Numbered from the stretch's first letter, positions 27,344 through 36,552 are shown. The stretch is DNA of 64,000 nucleotides from Calothrix sp. PCC 7716 (GCF_019977735.1 NZ_AP025018.1:7134580-7198579), one strand, 5' to 3'. The notes: a model not told the origin generated them from the sequence alone. Made by a program: numbers and translations.

Positions 27344-28126
27344 TTAATGGATTATTGATAGGATGAGGGTTACTGCTGAACATAGGGAGAGGGCAAGTAA
27401 CCAGGTGTTGAATTGTTTTTGCTTTTTTGCTTGAGTTTCTAGTTTTTGGTGTAGTCGTTCGATTTCTGTCTGTGCTTGTTGAAGTTGGTTGTGGATGGTT
27501 TGGTTATCGAGATGTAGCTTGTCTAGTGCTTGTTTTCCTCCAAAGTCGGTTATTATTGTTTGAATTTCGGTTTTTATGGTTTGAATTTGTGAGTGTGCTT
27601 GAGATACTTCGTTGGTTTGTGATTGGGTTTTTTCTTGGTATCTGGCTATTTCTTGTTTGGTTGTTTCGATTTGCGCTGCTAGTTGGTTGATATGTTCGAG
27701 TTGTTGAGGCAAGTCTTTGGTGAATGCTGGTAAGATTGCTTCTAGTTGTTGTGCTTGAGTTTTTGTTGCGTCTACGCTGTCTATGACAATTTTTAGCCCT
27801 TGTCTAAATGAATCTAGTACAGTTTGGTAATTTCCTATTTGCTCTAAGTATGATGTTATTTCATCGCGAATTTCATGGATTGTGCTGATATTTGCTTCTA
27901 GTTTGACTTGTTGTTCTTGGATTTCTTGGATGTTGTTTTTAACAGTTTGTAAGAATAAGAATGTGTCTGATTTTAGTTGCTCTATTTTGCTGTTATCTTC
28001 TATAATAGCTGTGTGAATGTTGGCAGCTTGTTTGACTGCACTGTTCGCTGTTGTAATTCCTCGTTCGATAGTATGCCAAAGTTCTTCTAGTTGTTTGGCT
28101 ATTTCTGCATCTGTATGTAATTTCAT
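27344..28126 (-). CDS. coiled-coil protein with C-terminal membrane anchor
   Basis: 260 residues. About 10-235 are predicted by eye to be long coiled coil: heptad-like Leu/Ile/Ala spacing with many Gln, Glu, Lys and Thr, as in AAQIETTKQEIARYQEK and LQQAQTEIERLHQKLETQ. Residues ~243-258 are a single hydrophobic helix (WLLALSLCSAVTLILSI) at the extreme C-terminus, so it is probably tail-anchored in the inner membrane. Its ATG directly follows the TAA of the RelE-helicase gene (TAAATG), implying translational coupling and a joint role. No enzyme motif is visible. Structurally it recalls membrane-sensor or pore partners of defence operons, but that is inference. Confidence 0.8.
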   Translation of the reverse strand: MKLHTDAEIAKQLEELWHTIERGITTANSAVKQAANIHTAIIEDNSKIEQLKSDTFLFLQTVKNNIQEIQEQQVKLEANISTIHEIRDEITSYLEQIGNYQTVLDSFRQGLKIVIDSVDATKTQAQQLEAILPAFTKDLPQQLEHINQLAAQIETTKQEIARYQEKTQSQTNEVSQAHSQIQTIKTEIQTIITDFGGKQALDKLHLDNQTIHNQLQQAQTEIERLHQKLETQAKKQKQFNTWLLALSLCSAVTLILSIIH

Positions 28127-30436
28127 TTAATTTTCTCCTTTTGATAATAGATTATTTAGACGTGATGTAAATGATTCACATAGTAATGTTACAAGTGGCT
28201 TTTGTTGGTTTGATTGAGTGTTGATATCTTGCCAAAAACTTAGGTTTTGCTGGTAGTTGCCATCATATATATGTGACCTGACGCGCGCTGCTTCATATGG
28301 TAGTCCTTTGGCTTCTAGGTCTTTGGCTATACTCTTTAATAAGTATTTATATTCTTGAAAGTCGGTATCTTTTAATATTTCTGCTTCTGCTACTGCTTGC
28401 CACGATAGCCCCATCGCGCGCAATAGTAAACAGCGCAGGTGAATATTTTGAGTTTTTTGGAGTTCGTTGTTTAAGTGTTCATGTGTGTGTTTTTTTAATA
28501 GTGTTATGGCTTGGGTTTCCCATATATATAGTTCTGCGTTTTCTACTCCGGCAAATTGCAGTGCTAAATAACTATCCCAATATAGATAACCTGTTTCGCA
28601 ACGTTTGAGTAGACGTTGTTGTACGTCATCGGTAATTTGATTTAAGTCAGCGTCACTGACAATTTCACTAATCCAATTTATGGCACCTTGGGTATCGATT
28701 GTTTCACATTGCTGAAAAAAGTTATAGCCGTTATTGGTAAGGCGCCTTATTTCCGATGTTGTTACAACTACTAACAAACGGGAGCGCGCGCGCGTCAAAA
28801 GTGTATACCACTGAAAACTTTCTTCTAGAGTTGGTTTTTCTTCACCTTCAAACAAGCAAAAAGCTACACAAGCTTCAAATTCACGACCTTTAGCTTTTTC
28901 TGGGTTGAGAATCACTAAGTTATCGTTTGAGTTTAATACTTTATTGGAAAGTACTTTAACAGCTTTAGCTAAGTCACGCAGTAAATAACGACGATTTTCT
29001 TCGTTACCACATTCTCCAGCAAGTTTGTCTAAAAATAAAATAGCTTCTTCTTTAGATGCACATTCTAATAATTTTACACTTTCACCACTTTCAAAAGCGT
29101 GTTTAGGATTCGCTGGTAATGGTAGCTCTTTACATTTGTTTTCGGATGTAATTGTTTTTGCTACTTCCCAAAATTGATTTGCAAATTCTAATATTTGGCG
29201 TGAGTTACGGTAATTACGTACTAGTTCAATTGAGTTCTTAATATGTAACTGTCCCCAGTTAAAATCAGTAGCTTGAATGCGTTGATTTAAATCACCTAAC
29301 AGCCATAAATAGGTTTGATGTCCTTGGGCAGCCCATGATTTACATACTGAAATAATAGCTTGTAACTCGCTTAATAAATAATCTTGCGTTTCATCTACTA
29401 TTAATAAAGTGCATTCAGAATTACTAGGGTTAATGTTCTGTGAATTCTGTAATATTTTCGCTGCATCTGACCGTGATATACGACAAGATAAAGCTTTATA
29501 AAAATGCTTCTTACTAATTTTCAATAAATTTTCGACTCGGTGTGAGTTTACTTGATACATAACGTTTTTATCATTAGCTTTATATTTATTTTCATCTAAT
29601 ACAAAAGCTTGATATAATAGAACGTCATCGGTTGTAATATCAGTTTGACGACTATATTTCAGTGCTTGCTTTAATGCATCTAACTCTTCTTGTCCTGAAG
29701 CTAGACGGTTTTTAAACTCAGGATTAATTTTAGTCAACCACTGCGGAAACGTACCTAACCAAAAATTATCTTGAGTTGCTGCTGTTTTAACTTCAGAAAA
29801 TTCGGAAATATCACGCCGCAAAGCTTCCGGTACAATCAACATTGTATTCCACCCAAAATTACGGTGAATTTCGCAAGCGAATAAAGTTGCACAAACCGTC
29901 TTACCAGTACCAGGTGCGCTTTGAATAACTATGCACGAACTATCTTCAAACTCATGCACTGTACTTGGTTGATACTGCGAACACAATATTCGTAAAGGTT
30001 CATCCAAAATATTGCGCTGGTAATTCGTCAAAATAGGTGAGTACCGATAGCTACCATACACAAACCTATACCAATCGGTATCTTGCTCTCGATTCCAATG
30101 GTATGCTGGGTTCTCTTCTAACGCAGTACCTTGTGGGTGCAAAAGTTCTTCAATAACGTTTGTGTGCGAACATTGTCGCTCATCAAAGGCATCATCATAA
30201 ACACTATCGCGCAACCCAGCTTTGATAACAACTACATTATTATCCGCGCGATGCCAAATAACGCGCCACTTGCCAGAGCGAGTTCGCAATAAATTATCAA
30301 AACCCTTGAGCGCTTTCGTTTGCCTTTCATCTCCCTGACTCAACCGATGCAAAATCTGATAAATCCTTTGCAGGTCAGAAGGTGGAAGCTTTTGGATTTC
30401 GCGAAAGGCTGCTCGTATTATTTTCACGTCAGCCAT
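28127..30436 (-). CDS. RelE-domain / superfamily-1 helicase fusion
   Basis: 769 residues. Residues 1-~88 look like a complete RelE/ParE toxin fold (IIRAAFREIQKLPPSDLQRI..LKGFDNLLRTRSGKWRVIWHR..VVVIKAGLRDSVY). A linker follows, then a UvrD-like ATPase core: Q-motif-like NYQRNIL near 138, Walker A SAPGTGKT at 173-180, DETQD at 348-352, motif III-like LLGDLNQRI, YRNSRQILEFAN, and a late TLLTRARSRLLVVVT motif VI region. The last ~170 residues are helical. No antitoxin gene is adjacent. It heads a two-gene operon with the coiled-coil anchor protein. A nucleic-acid-sensing or ribosome-linked stress/defence function is plausible but unproven. Confidence 0.82.
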   Translation of the reverse strand: MADVKIIRAAFREIQKLPPSDLQRIYQILHRLSQGDERQTKALKGFDNLLRTRSGKWRVIWHRADNNVVVIKAGLRDSVYDDAFDERQCSHTNVIEELLHPQGTALEENPAYHWNREQDTDWYRFVYGSYRYSPILTNYQRNILDEPLRILCSQYQPSTVHEFEDSSCIVIQSAPGTGKTVCATLFACEIHRNFGWNTMLIVPEALRRDISEFSEVKTAATQDNFWLGTFPQWLTKINPEFKNRLASGQEELDALKQALKYSRQTDITTDDVLLYQAFVLDENKYKANDKNVMYQVNSHRVENLLKISKKHFYKALSCRISRSDAAKILQNSQNINPSNSECTLLIVDETQDYLLSELQAIISVCKSWAAQGHQTYLWLLGDLNQRIQATDFNWGQLHIKNSIELVRNYRNSRQILEFANQFWEVAKTITSENKCKELPLPANPKHAFESGESVKLLECASKEEAILFLDKLAGECGNEENRRYLLRDLAKAVKVLSNKVLNSNDNLVILNPEKAKGREFEACVAFCLFEGEEKPTLEESFQWYTLLTRARSRLLVVVTTSEIRRLTNNGYNFFQQCETIDTQGAINWISEIVSDADLNQITDDVQQRLLKRCETGYLYWDSYLALQFAGVENAELYIWETQAITLLKKHTHEHLNNELQKTQNIHLRCLLLRAMGLSWQAVAEAEILKDTDFQEYKYLLKSIAKDLEAKGLPYEAARVRSHIYDGNYQQNLSFWQDINTQSNQQKPLVTLLCESFTSRLNNLLSKGEN

Positions 30437-30529
30437 ACAAAACGTCTTCTCCCCGATAAACTGTAGTTGTATGTGCTTAGTATTCCCAGCTTTGCTAACA
30501 ATTAATCATCTTGTAGGATAGACATCTTG

Positions 30530-30670
30530 TGGAATGGGCATCCTTGCCCGTTTCATATCACAAGTTTATTTTTTATACCACAGAGACTCGACGGGCACAG
30601 TACAGACCGAATTAATTCGGTCTGTACAAAGGATTAAACCACGCTCGTCACAAAGGACACAAAGGAAGAG
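30530..30670. repeat. nested dispersed repeats with a perfect 28-bp palindrome
   Basis: GGGCATCCTTGCCCG (about 30537-30551) is the inverse of the GGGCAAGGATGCCC family. ACCACAGAGACTCGACGGGC begins a CCACAGAGACACAGAG repeat whose other end, CACAAAGGACACAAAGG, resumes at about 30649. Between them lies a perfect 28-bp palindrome at 30600-30627, each half being GTACAGACCGAATT or its complement. It looks like a palindromic unit inserted into an older repeat. Confidence 0.75.
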
Positions 30671-30685
30671 TAGGAGAAGAGAAGT

Positions 30686-30880
30686 TCAAATTCCTTGCTC
30701 AAATTCGTCTATGGCTAAAATGTCATCTGAAATTAACGTGCATTCTTCATAATTATGCCAACTGGCGCCACTAGTGATAAATCTTTCCTCTGGGTCATCA
30801 GCTTGAGCTATTTCTGGTTCTTCAATAAGTTTTTTGAGAACTGCTGACCATTTTATCCTCCCTATTATCCTCTTATTATA
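30686..30880 (-). pseudogene. possible gene remnant without a start codon
   Basis: An open minus-strand frame ending at TGA 30688-30686 reads KLIEEPEIAQADDPEERF, then ITSGASWHNYEE, and ends DDILAIDEFEQGI. It has gene-like composition, and the SGxSWxxYE segment resembles the N-terminus of Uma2-family (DUF820) proteins. No ATG, GTG or TTG exists in the frame before an upstream stop, so it cannot be expressed conventionally. Weak call. Confidence 0.3.
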
Positions 30881-30952
30881 TTCGAGCGACTAAGCCAGAA
30901 GTCTAGGGAACTTGTATACTAGAGAAAAGTTTGTGTGATGGAAGTTTCACCT

Positions 30953-31747
30953 ATGCCCTCACCATTTCCAGGCATGGATCCATACCTTGAGCAGGCAGTT
31001 TTCTGGTCTTCGTTTCATAGCCGACTCATAGTAGCCATTGCTGATGTAATTGAACCGCAGTTAAGTTCGCAGTATTATGTCGAAGTTGAAACCCGAACTT
31101 ATCAAAGCGATGACAGCGATGATAGTTTACTGATAGGTGTCCCCGATGCTGTTATATTCGCGAGCAAATCTGACATAACAAGCGAGCAACTTACGGATAA
31201 TAGCTCTGTTGCAACACAGTCTCGTCCTGAATTAGTTATGTTACCGATGCCAGTTTCAGTTAACGAGCGTTATTTGGAAGTGCGCGAGATGGTCACGGAT
31301 GATGTCGTTACTGTGATTGAACTTTTATCACCAAAGAACAAGCGAGCTGGGGATGGTCGAACTGCTTATGAGAAAAAACGACGAGCAATTTTAGGTAGTG
31401 CTACTAATTTAATCGAACTAGATTTATTACGGGCAGGCAAACCGATGGAGATTCGAGGTATGCAATCAACAACTGCGTATAGAATCTTAGTTAGTCGCAG
31501 TCATCAACGTCCCGCAGCAGAACTTTACCGTGTTTCCCTGCAACAGCAGTTACCAATTTTCCCTATACCTTTGAAGCTTAATCAAGTAGAACCTTTAGTA
31601 AATTTACAAGAAGTATTTAATGGTGTTTATGAACGCGCGCGTTATGCAACACGTATAGATTATCACCAGCCTGTTCCATCACCTGCATTGTCAAAACAAG
31701 ATGAACAATGGGTTAAAGCGTTGTTGTCTCCGATTCGAGTTATATAA
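30953..31747 (+). CDS. DUF4058 family protein
   Basis: The N-terminus MPSPFPGMDPYLE is diagnostic of DUF4058, so I start at ATG 30953; GTG 30935 and ATG 30938 in the same frame would add 5-6 residues. It has 264 residues. Characteristic segments are EVETRTYQSDDSD, PDAVIF, REMVTDDVVTVIELLSPKNKRAGDGR and YEKKRRAILGSATNLIELDLLR. The acidic-then-Lys pattern (VIELLSPKNK) hints at a PD-(D/E)XK-like nuclease fold, but function is unknown. Cyanobacteria usually carry many copies. No signal peptide or membrane segment. Confidence 0.88.
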   Translation: MPSPFPGMDPYLEQAVFWSSFHSRLIVAIADVIEPQLSSQYYVEVETRTYQSDDSDDSLLIGVPDAVIFASKSDITSEQLTDNSSVATQSRPELVMLPMPVSVNERYLEVREMVTDDVVTVIELLSPKNKRAGDGRTAYEKKRRAILGSATNLIELDLLRAGKPMEIRGMQSTTAYRILVSRSHQRPAAELYRVSLQQQLPIFPIPLKLNQVEPLVNLQEVFNGVYERARYATRIDYHQPVPSPALSKQDEQWVKALLSPIRVI

Positions 31748-31798
31748 TTCTCTATTATATATAGACGTAATTAAATATTTAAGGAAGTGAAAGTGCTT

Positions 31799-31981
31799 AT
31801 GATACAAAAAGAGTTTGGTGCAAAACGAGTGTATCCAAGCGAAGAAGGTTTGCATTTTGAACTTTATACTGAGGCTGAAGCGATTGATGCTTATAACGAT
31901 GCCAAAAATAGAAATGTGTCAGTGGAACTCAATGGCTTGATTTTGACATGGAAGTTTCCTAATCCGAAAAAAAAGCCATAA
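31799..31981 (+). CDS. small hypothetical protein
   Basis: 60 residues from ATG 31799 (MIQKEFGAKRVYPSEEGLHFELYT...); GTG at 31793 or 31787 would extend it slightly. AAGGAAG at 31781-31787 is a good ribosome-binding site, best spaced for GTG 31793. It is acidic in the middle with a basic Pro/Lys tail (NPKKKP). No family recognised. It lies 50 bases after the DUF4058 gene on the same strand and could be co-transcribed with it. Confidence 0.55.
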   Translation: MIQKEFGAKRVYPSEEGLHFELYTEAEAIDAYNDAKNRNVSVELNGLILTWKFPNPKKKP

Positions 31982-31987
31982 GAGTAA

Positions 31988-32677
31988 ATAATTTATATAA
32001 ATCAAGGCTTTGGCCTCCCTGTAATTTTAATTAGTGGTGGACCTGGCTGCTACAACTATCTCGAACCCGTAGCTGCACTTCTTAATGATATAGTACACAC
32101 AATTCGTTTTGACCCTCGCGGGTGTGGTCGTTCTTCACTGACACCACCATACGACCTCCAAACGACAATTACAGACCTTGATGAGTTACGTAAAATACTT
32201 GGTATTGAAGAATGGGTAGTGTTAGGACATTCTTGGGGTGCAGACGTGGCACTTGCTTATGCTCTTACATACCCTACGTGTACACGCGGTATCATTTACC
32301 TTTGTGGTCGAGGGTTACAAAATGACAAAGATTGGAAGGATGCTTACCGTAGAGGACGTGACGCAGGAGTAGAAATTGCACCAGATTTTGCTTACCCAAT
32401 GAATATGGAAGTCAACGAGGTGGGCAATTGTTCATGGAAAGCATTTATCAAGCAACCATTATTATGGAAACAAGTTTCAATACTCGCGGCGCCGATGTTT
32501 GCTGTGGTTGGTCGCGAAGATATTCGTCCCAGTTGGCCAGTTGAGCAAATAACAAACCTCATGCCCAAAGCTCGTTTTGAAATAATTAAGGGGGCAGGGC
32601 ATTATGTGTGGCTGACACATTCGAGTCAGTTACGCTTGATTTTACGAGATTTTTTATGTTCTATATGTAGCCCATAA
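31988..32677 (+). pseudogene. alpha/beta hydrolase (proline iminopeptidase-like) lacking a start codon
   Basis: The frame is open from 31988 (after TAA 31985-31987) to the stop at 32675-32677, 229 codons. It reads IINQGFGLPVILISGGPGCYNYLEPVA at the start (here abbreviated), with the oxyanion motif GGPG, FDPRGCGRSS, nucleophile elbow GHSWGAD, late Asp in REDIRPSWPVE and His in GAGHYVWLTH, so the catalytic triad is complete. No ATG, GTG or TTG precedes these motifs in frame; the first is GTG 32219, which would remove a third of the fold. Either it starts at a rare ATT (31991) or the first ~10-15 residues have been lost. Confidence 0.6.
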
Positions 32678-32772
32678 GTTGTGATGAGTTTACACAAGTA
32701 TTTGCCCTAAAATGATGCGTTTAATTTGATACAGAGTAGGATTCGTTTGCACAGTGTATAAGTAATGTACTA

Positions 32773-33906
32773 ATGTCAAAAAAGAAACCTTTGAATATAG
32801 ACTTTTCAAAAGAAACAGAGGTAGGCTATAAGCGTGTTTACTCACGATTGCCACTTTTAACAAACCTTGGAGCAGTCTGGGATGGGGTTTACTTTGCATA
32901 TGACAATCAACCACCTCATGAAACTCCCGAAGTAATCGCTCCACAAATAGGTGTTGCTATTTTTACACAAGTGCCTGAAGCTATTCAGTATGAACAAACT
33001 TTAGATAGGCGCCTTTATTGTAAACAAGTTTGTTCTGGTGATATTTTCAGAAGGCAGAAGGCAGAAGGCAGGAGGCAGAGGGCAGAAGGAACCCACCTTT
33101 AAAAAAGTGGGATTGAAGCAAGGACGCTGTTTTTCTTCGCGCTTCGCGGTCTCGTTCACGTAGTGTACCGAAGGTAAAAACGTCTTTTTTTTACTGGGCT
33201 TTAAACCCAGAACGCGCATTTCTTACTGGTATTTTACCTTCTGCCATCTGCCCTCTGCCCTCTGCCTTTTCTTGTAATTACTCCGGCAAATACAAGTACT
33301 CGCGCGCGGTGGAATAAGACTTTTGGGACAATTTTACTTGGCTTTGAACCATTAGTTTTTAAGCGTACAATTTACGAGTTGCTTGACCCAGACAAAGTAG
33401 AAATGGCGCCACACTTTGGAGTTTCTGACCCATTAGTTTACCAAATTGGACTAGCGTTAAAATCAGCTTTGGAAAATTATAGTACGCCCAGTCGTTTATA
33501 CGTAGAAACGATGGCAAACGCTTTGGCTGTTCACATAATACAAAAATACTTAATTAACAAGCCTGTGATACAGGATTATACACAGGGATTATCGCGATAC
33601 CAGTTGCAAACAGTTATTGATTATATTCATGCACATCTGAGTGAAAATATAGGATTAGCAGAACTAGCAGAGTTAGTACAAATGAGTTCGCGCTATTTTC
33701 TAAAACTTTTTAAAACATCGACAGGCATTACTCCTCATCAATTTGTCATCCGTACCAGGGTAGAACTTGCCAAGCAGTTATTGCGAGCAGGAAGAATGAG
33801 CATTGCTGAAATCGCACATTACTGCGGTTTTGCAAATCAGAGTCATTTGAATATGCACTTTAAGCGTTTGCTTGGCATAACTCCTAAACAGTTTCAACAG
33901 AAATAG
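32773..33906 (+). pseudogene. AraC-family regulator interrupted by an inverted-repeat element
   Basis: The N-terminal part (32773 to about 33048, MSKKKPLNIDFSKETEVG...CSGDIF) and the C-terminal part (from about 33271, VITPANTSTRARWNKTFG..., then the HTH domain) belong to one AraC protein, as the intact relative at 53326 shows. The C-terminal 100 residues contain both AraC HTH helices (IGLAELAELVQMSSRYFLKLFK and MSIAEIAHYCGFANQSHLNMHFKR, each under two helices). About 218 bases of non-coding repeat separate the parts. The longest downstream ORF (33379 start) would give a 175-residue protein with DNA-binding domain only. Confidence 0.85.
33049..33266. repeat. MITE-like inverted-repeat element inserted in the AraC gene
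   Basis: The left end is a run of AGAAGGCAGAAGGCAGAAGG-type heptamers and the right end its approximate complement (CCTTCTGCCATCTGCCCTCT...), giving ~35-bp imperfect terminal inverted repeats. The pentamer TTTTC flanks both sides (33044-33048 and 33267-33271), a possible target duplication. It codes for no protein. The core contains the CTCGTTCACGTAGTGTACCG motif found in other repeats of this window. Confidence 0.75.
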
Positions 33907-33989
33907 TAATAACTTACAAAAATCTGAATAATCTGAAAGACAACGAACCGTCGATTTTGCTTTATTACAAGAAACGTCATTTAAGCAAA

Positions 33990-35108
33990 ATGAACACAGA
34001 ACTTGACTTTCAAGGAAGTTTTATCCAATCTCTTGTAGATATGGGAGTACCAATTGGCGCCGCAAAAGCGATCTGGATGCCGTTACCAATGGTACTAATG
34101 TTGATTGTTGCAACGGTGGGAGTGCTGGTTTGTATATGGCAAGAGCGAAAAATTTCTGCCGCAGTACAGCAACGTATTGGCCCAGAGTATATAGGCCCTC
34201 TGGGATTATTAGCTCCAGTGGCGGATGGTTTAAAGTTGGTATTCAAAGAAGATGTAGTACCAGCGAATGCGGACGCTTGGTTATTCACACTTGGTCCCAT
34301 AATCGTAATACTTCCGGTATTTATCTCTTACCTGATTGTGCCCTTTGGACAGAATTTAATTATTGGTAACGTTGGTATAGGTGTATTTTTGTGGATTGCT
34401 TTATCTAGCATTTAGCCTATAGGTTTGCTGATGTCTGGTTATGCGTCGAATAATAAATATTCTCTATTAGGAGGATTACGTGCTGCTGCACAGTCAATTA
34501 GTTATGAAATTCCTCTTGCCCTCAGTGTTTTAGCTGTAGTCATGATGTCCAACAGCCTTAGTACTATCGATATTGTTAATCAGCAGTCTGGTTACGGTAT
34601 TTTAGGATGGAATATTTGGCGCCAGCCAGTAGGTTTTATTATATTTTGGATAGCAGCGCTTGCTGAATGCGAACGAATGCCTTTCGATTTACCAGAAGCA
34701 GAAGAAGAAATTGTAGCAGGTTATCAAACAGAATACTCTGGAATGAAATTTGCTTTGTTTTATATTGCTTCTTACGTCAACTTGGTTTTATCTGCCTTGC
34801 TGGTATCAATTTTATATTTAGGAGGTTGGGATTTTCCAATTCCGATTAACTTAATAGCTAATTGGCTCTCGATTAGTCAAACTCATCCCATACTACAAGT
34901 TGTAACCGCTTGTTTGGGAATAATTATGACTTTGCTCAAAACTTACTTTCTCGTATTTATCGCTATTCTTCTACGGTGGACAGTACCGCGCGTTCGTATC
35001 GACCAGCTACTAAATTTAGGATGGAAATTTTTGCTACCTGTCGCTTTAGTAAATCTACTAATAACAGCCGCGCTTAAATTAATTTTTCCTCTAGCTTTTG
35101 GTGGTTAA
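33990..35108 (+). pseudogene. ndhA: NAD(P)H-quinone oxidoreductase subunit 1 (NdhA) copy with an in-frame TAG
   Basis: NdhA is the quinone-proximal membrane subunit of the photosynthetic NDH-1 complex. From ATG 33990 the frame covers 372 codons, the normal NdhA length, with one TAG at 34413-34415 (IALSSI[13 protein letters not shown]). Conserved segments are otherwise intact: [68 protein letters not shown] and [15 protein letters not shown]. The usual ndhI-ndhG-ndhE neighbours are absent, so this is probably an extra copy. Either it is a young pseudogene or it needs amber readthrough; two partial proteins are the alternative. Confidence 0.88.
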
Positions 35109-35234
35109 TAAGATAGTCTTGATTAGTATCATGAAGAAGCCATTCGATCCAATCCCCATAAGGACTACAATAGGCTAAAGTGTGTGAGGTTTTGATTCCT
35201 TTTCTAAAAAACTAACTTCGACGAGTTATTCACG

Positions 35235-35984
35235 TTATTTAACTTTTTCAGAAGCGTTAATACTTCCATCGCTAACTAAGTGTCCATCTTCCATATATAC
35301 AATTCGGTCGGCAATATCTAAAATACGGTTATCGTGAGTTACTAACAGAATTGTGCAACCTTGCTCTTTAGCTAGTACTTGCATCATTTCTACTACATCT
35401 CTTCCTGATTTTTTATCAAGAGCAGCAGTTGGTTCGTCAGCAAGCACGATTTTGGGGTGACTGACCAAAGCGCGCGCTATTGCTACACGTTGTTTTTGGC
35501 CTCCTGATAAACTATCTGGATAGTAATCAACACGTTCTCCCAACCCAACTTGTTTAAGTATCTCGGTTGCAATTTTATTCATATCTTTTTTCAAAAAGTC
35601 ATCGTGTATTTCTAGAGACATTCGCACATTTTGCTTTGCGGTTAAAAAAGTGAGTAAGTTATGTGCTTGGAAAATATAGCCAATTTTCTGCCTTAATTGC
35701 GTTAGTTGTTTTTTACTGGCGCCGCAAATTTCTTGTCCAAGTATTTTTAAACTTCCAGATTGCGCTGAACGTAAACCTCCCATTAACGTAAGCAGAGTCG
35801 TTTTCCCAGAACCACTAGGTCCCGTCATAATCACAATTTCACCAGTATTAATATTAAGATTGATGTCAAACAGAGCCTGTTTGCGAAGCTCACCCTCTCC
35901 AAAATAATGATTAACATTACAAGCTGAAATTACGGGTTCAGTTTTTGTTCGTTGTTCAATATTAGCAAAATTAATATCTTGCAT
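35235..35984 (-). CDS. devA: DevA-type ABC exporter ATP-binding protein
   Basis: ATPase of a DevBCA exporter (heterocyst-glycolipid type). I start at ATG 35984, four bases after the TAA of the fasciclin gene, with AAGG upstream. From there it is 249 residues. Walker A GPSGSGKTT, Q-loop FQAHNLL, signature LSGGQKQRVAIARALV, Walker B IVLADEPTAALD and H-loop LVTHDNR are all present, and the MacB/LolD-like organisation fits DevA. It is the last gene of the operon devB-devC-FAS1-devA, controlled from the divergent promoter region next to the MarR gene. Confidence 0.9.
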   Translation of the reverse strand: MQDINFANIEQRTKTEPVISACNVNHYFGEGELRKQALFDINLNINTGEIVIMTGPSGSGKTTLLTLMGGLRSAQSGSLKILGQEICGASKKQLTQLRQKIGYIFQAHNLLTFLTAKQNVRMSLEIHDDFLKKDMNKIATEILKQVGLGERVDYYPDSLSGGQKQRVAIARALVSHPKIVLADEPTAALDKKSGRDVVEMMQVLAKEQGCTILLVTHDNRILDIADRIVYMEDGHLVSDGSINASEKVK

Positions 35985-35988
35985 AAGT

Positions 35989-36552
35989 TTACCTTGATTT
36001 ATTGCTTTCAGGAAAAACGACTTTATCAATTACATGAATAACACCATTAGCTGCTTTAATATCTGCTTGAGTTACCCTGGCATTATTAACGCGCACTCGA
36101 CCAGTTATACTAACCCCAATATCTAATGAACTGCCTTCAAAACTTTTTAATTGACCAATTCTAAAACTTCTAGAATTATACGCATTGGCAACAATATGAT
36201 AATTTATGGCTTTGCGTAATAGTTCTTTATTTTCTGGCTTGAATAAAGATTCTAAAGTACTTTTTGGTAAAGCTGCAAACGCTTCATCTGTAGGTACAAA
36301 CACTGTAAATATTTTATCACTTGATAAAATTTCTGTTAATCCTGCGGCTTCAACAGCTTTGCGAAACGTTTTCGTATTAGGTTGATTAGCAATAACCTGA
36401 ACAATTGTATCAGCTTGAAATGTTACATTATTTGCCTCGGAAGCAATGTAACCAGCTTTAGCATTATTTGGAAAGTTAATTAACAAGTCTGTATTTATCA
36501 AAGCAAACACAAGCGTTTGAGCCAGTATGTGTTGATGTTTTTGAAGTTTCAT
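35989..36552 (-). CDS. secreted fasciclin (FAS1) domain protein inside the dev operon
   Basis: 187 residues. The N-terminal ~32 residues form a signal-peptide-like hydrophobic stretch (ILAQTLVFALINTDLLI). Residues ~48-185 are one FAS1 domain: H1 motif FTVFVPTDEAFAALP and H2-like GVIHVIDKVVFP at the end, with YHIV between. FAS1 domains mediate adhesion in the periplasm or at the cell surface. It lies between devC (31 bases upstream) and devA (4 bases downstream), an unusual addition to a devBCA operon, suggesting a periplasmic accessory role in export or envelope assembly. Confidence 0.88.
   Translation of the reverse strand: MKLQKHQHILAQTLVFALINTDLLINFPNNAKAGYIASEANNVTFQADTIVQVIANQPNTKTFRKAVEAAGLTEILSSDKIFTVFVPTDEAFAALPKSTLESLFKPENKELLRKAINYHIVANAYNSRSFRIGQLKSFEGSSLDIGVSITGRVRVNNARVTQADIKAANGVIHVIDKVVFPESNKSR

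Larger units (their letters stand above)
30437..30952. other. intergenic region between the RelE-helicase operon and the DUF4058 gene
   Basis: About 515 bases, divergently placed. It contains the promoter side of the RelE-helicase operon (30437-30530), the nested repeats at 30530-30670 and the start-less remnant at 30686-30880. No further gene is supported. Confidence 0.5.
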
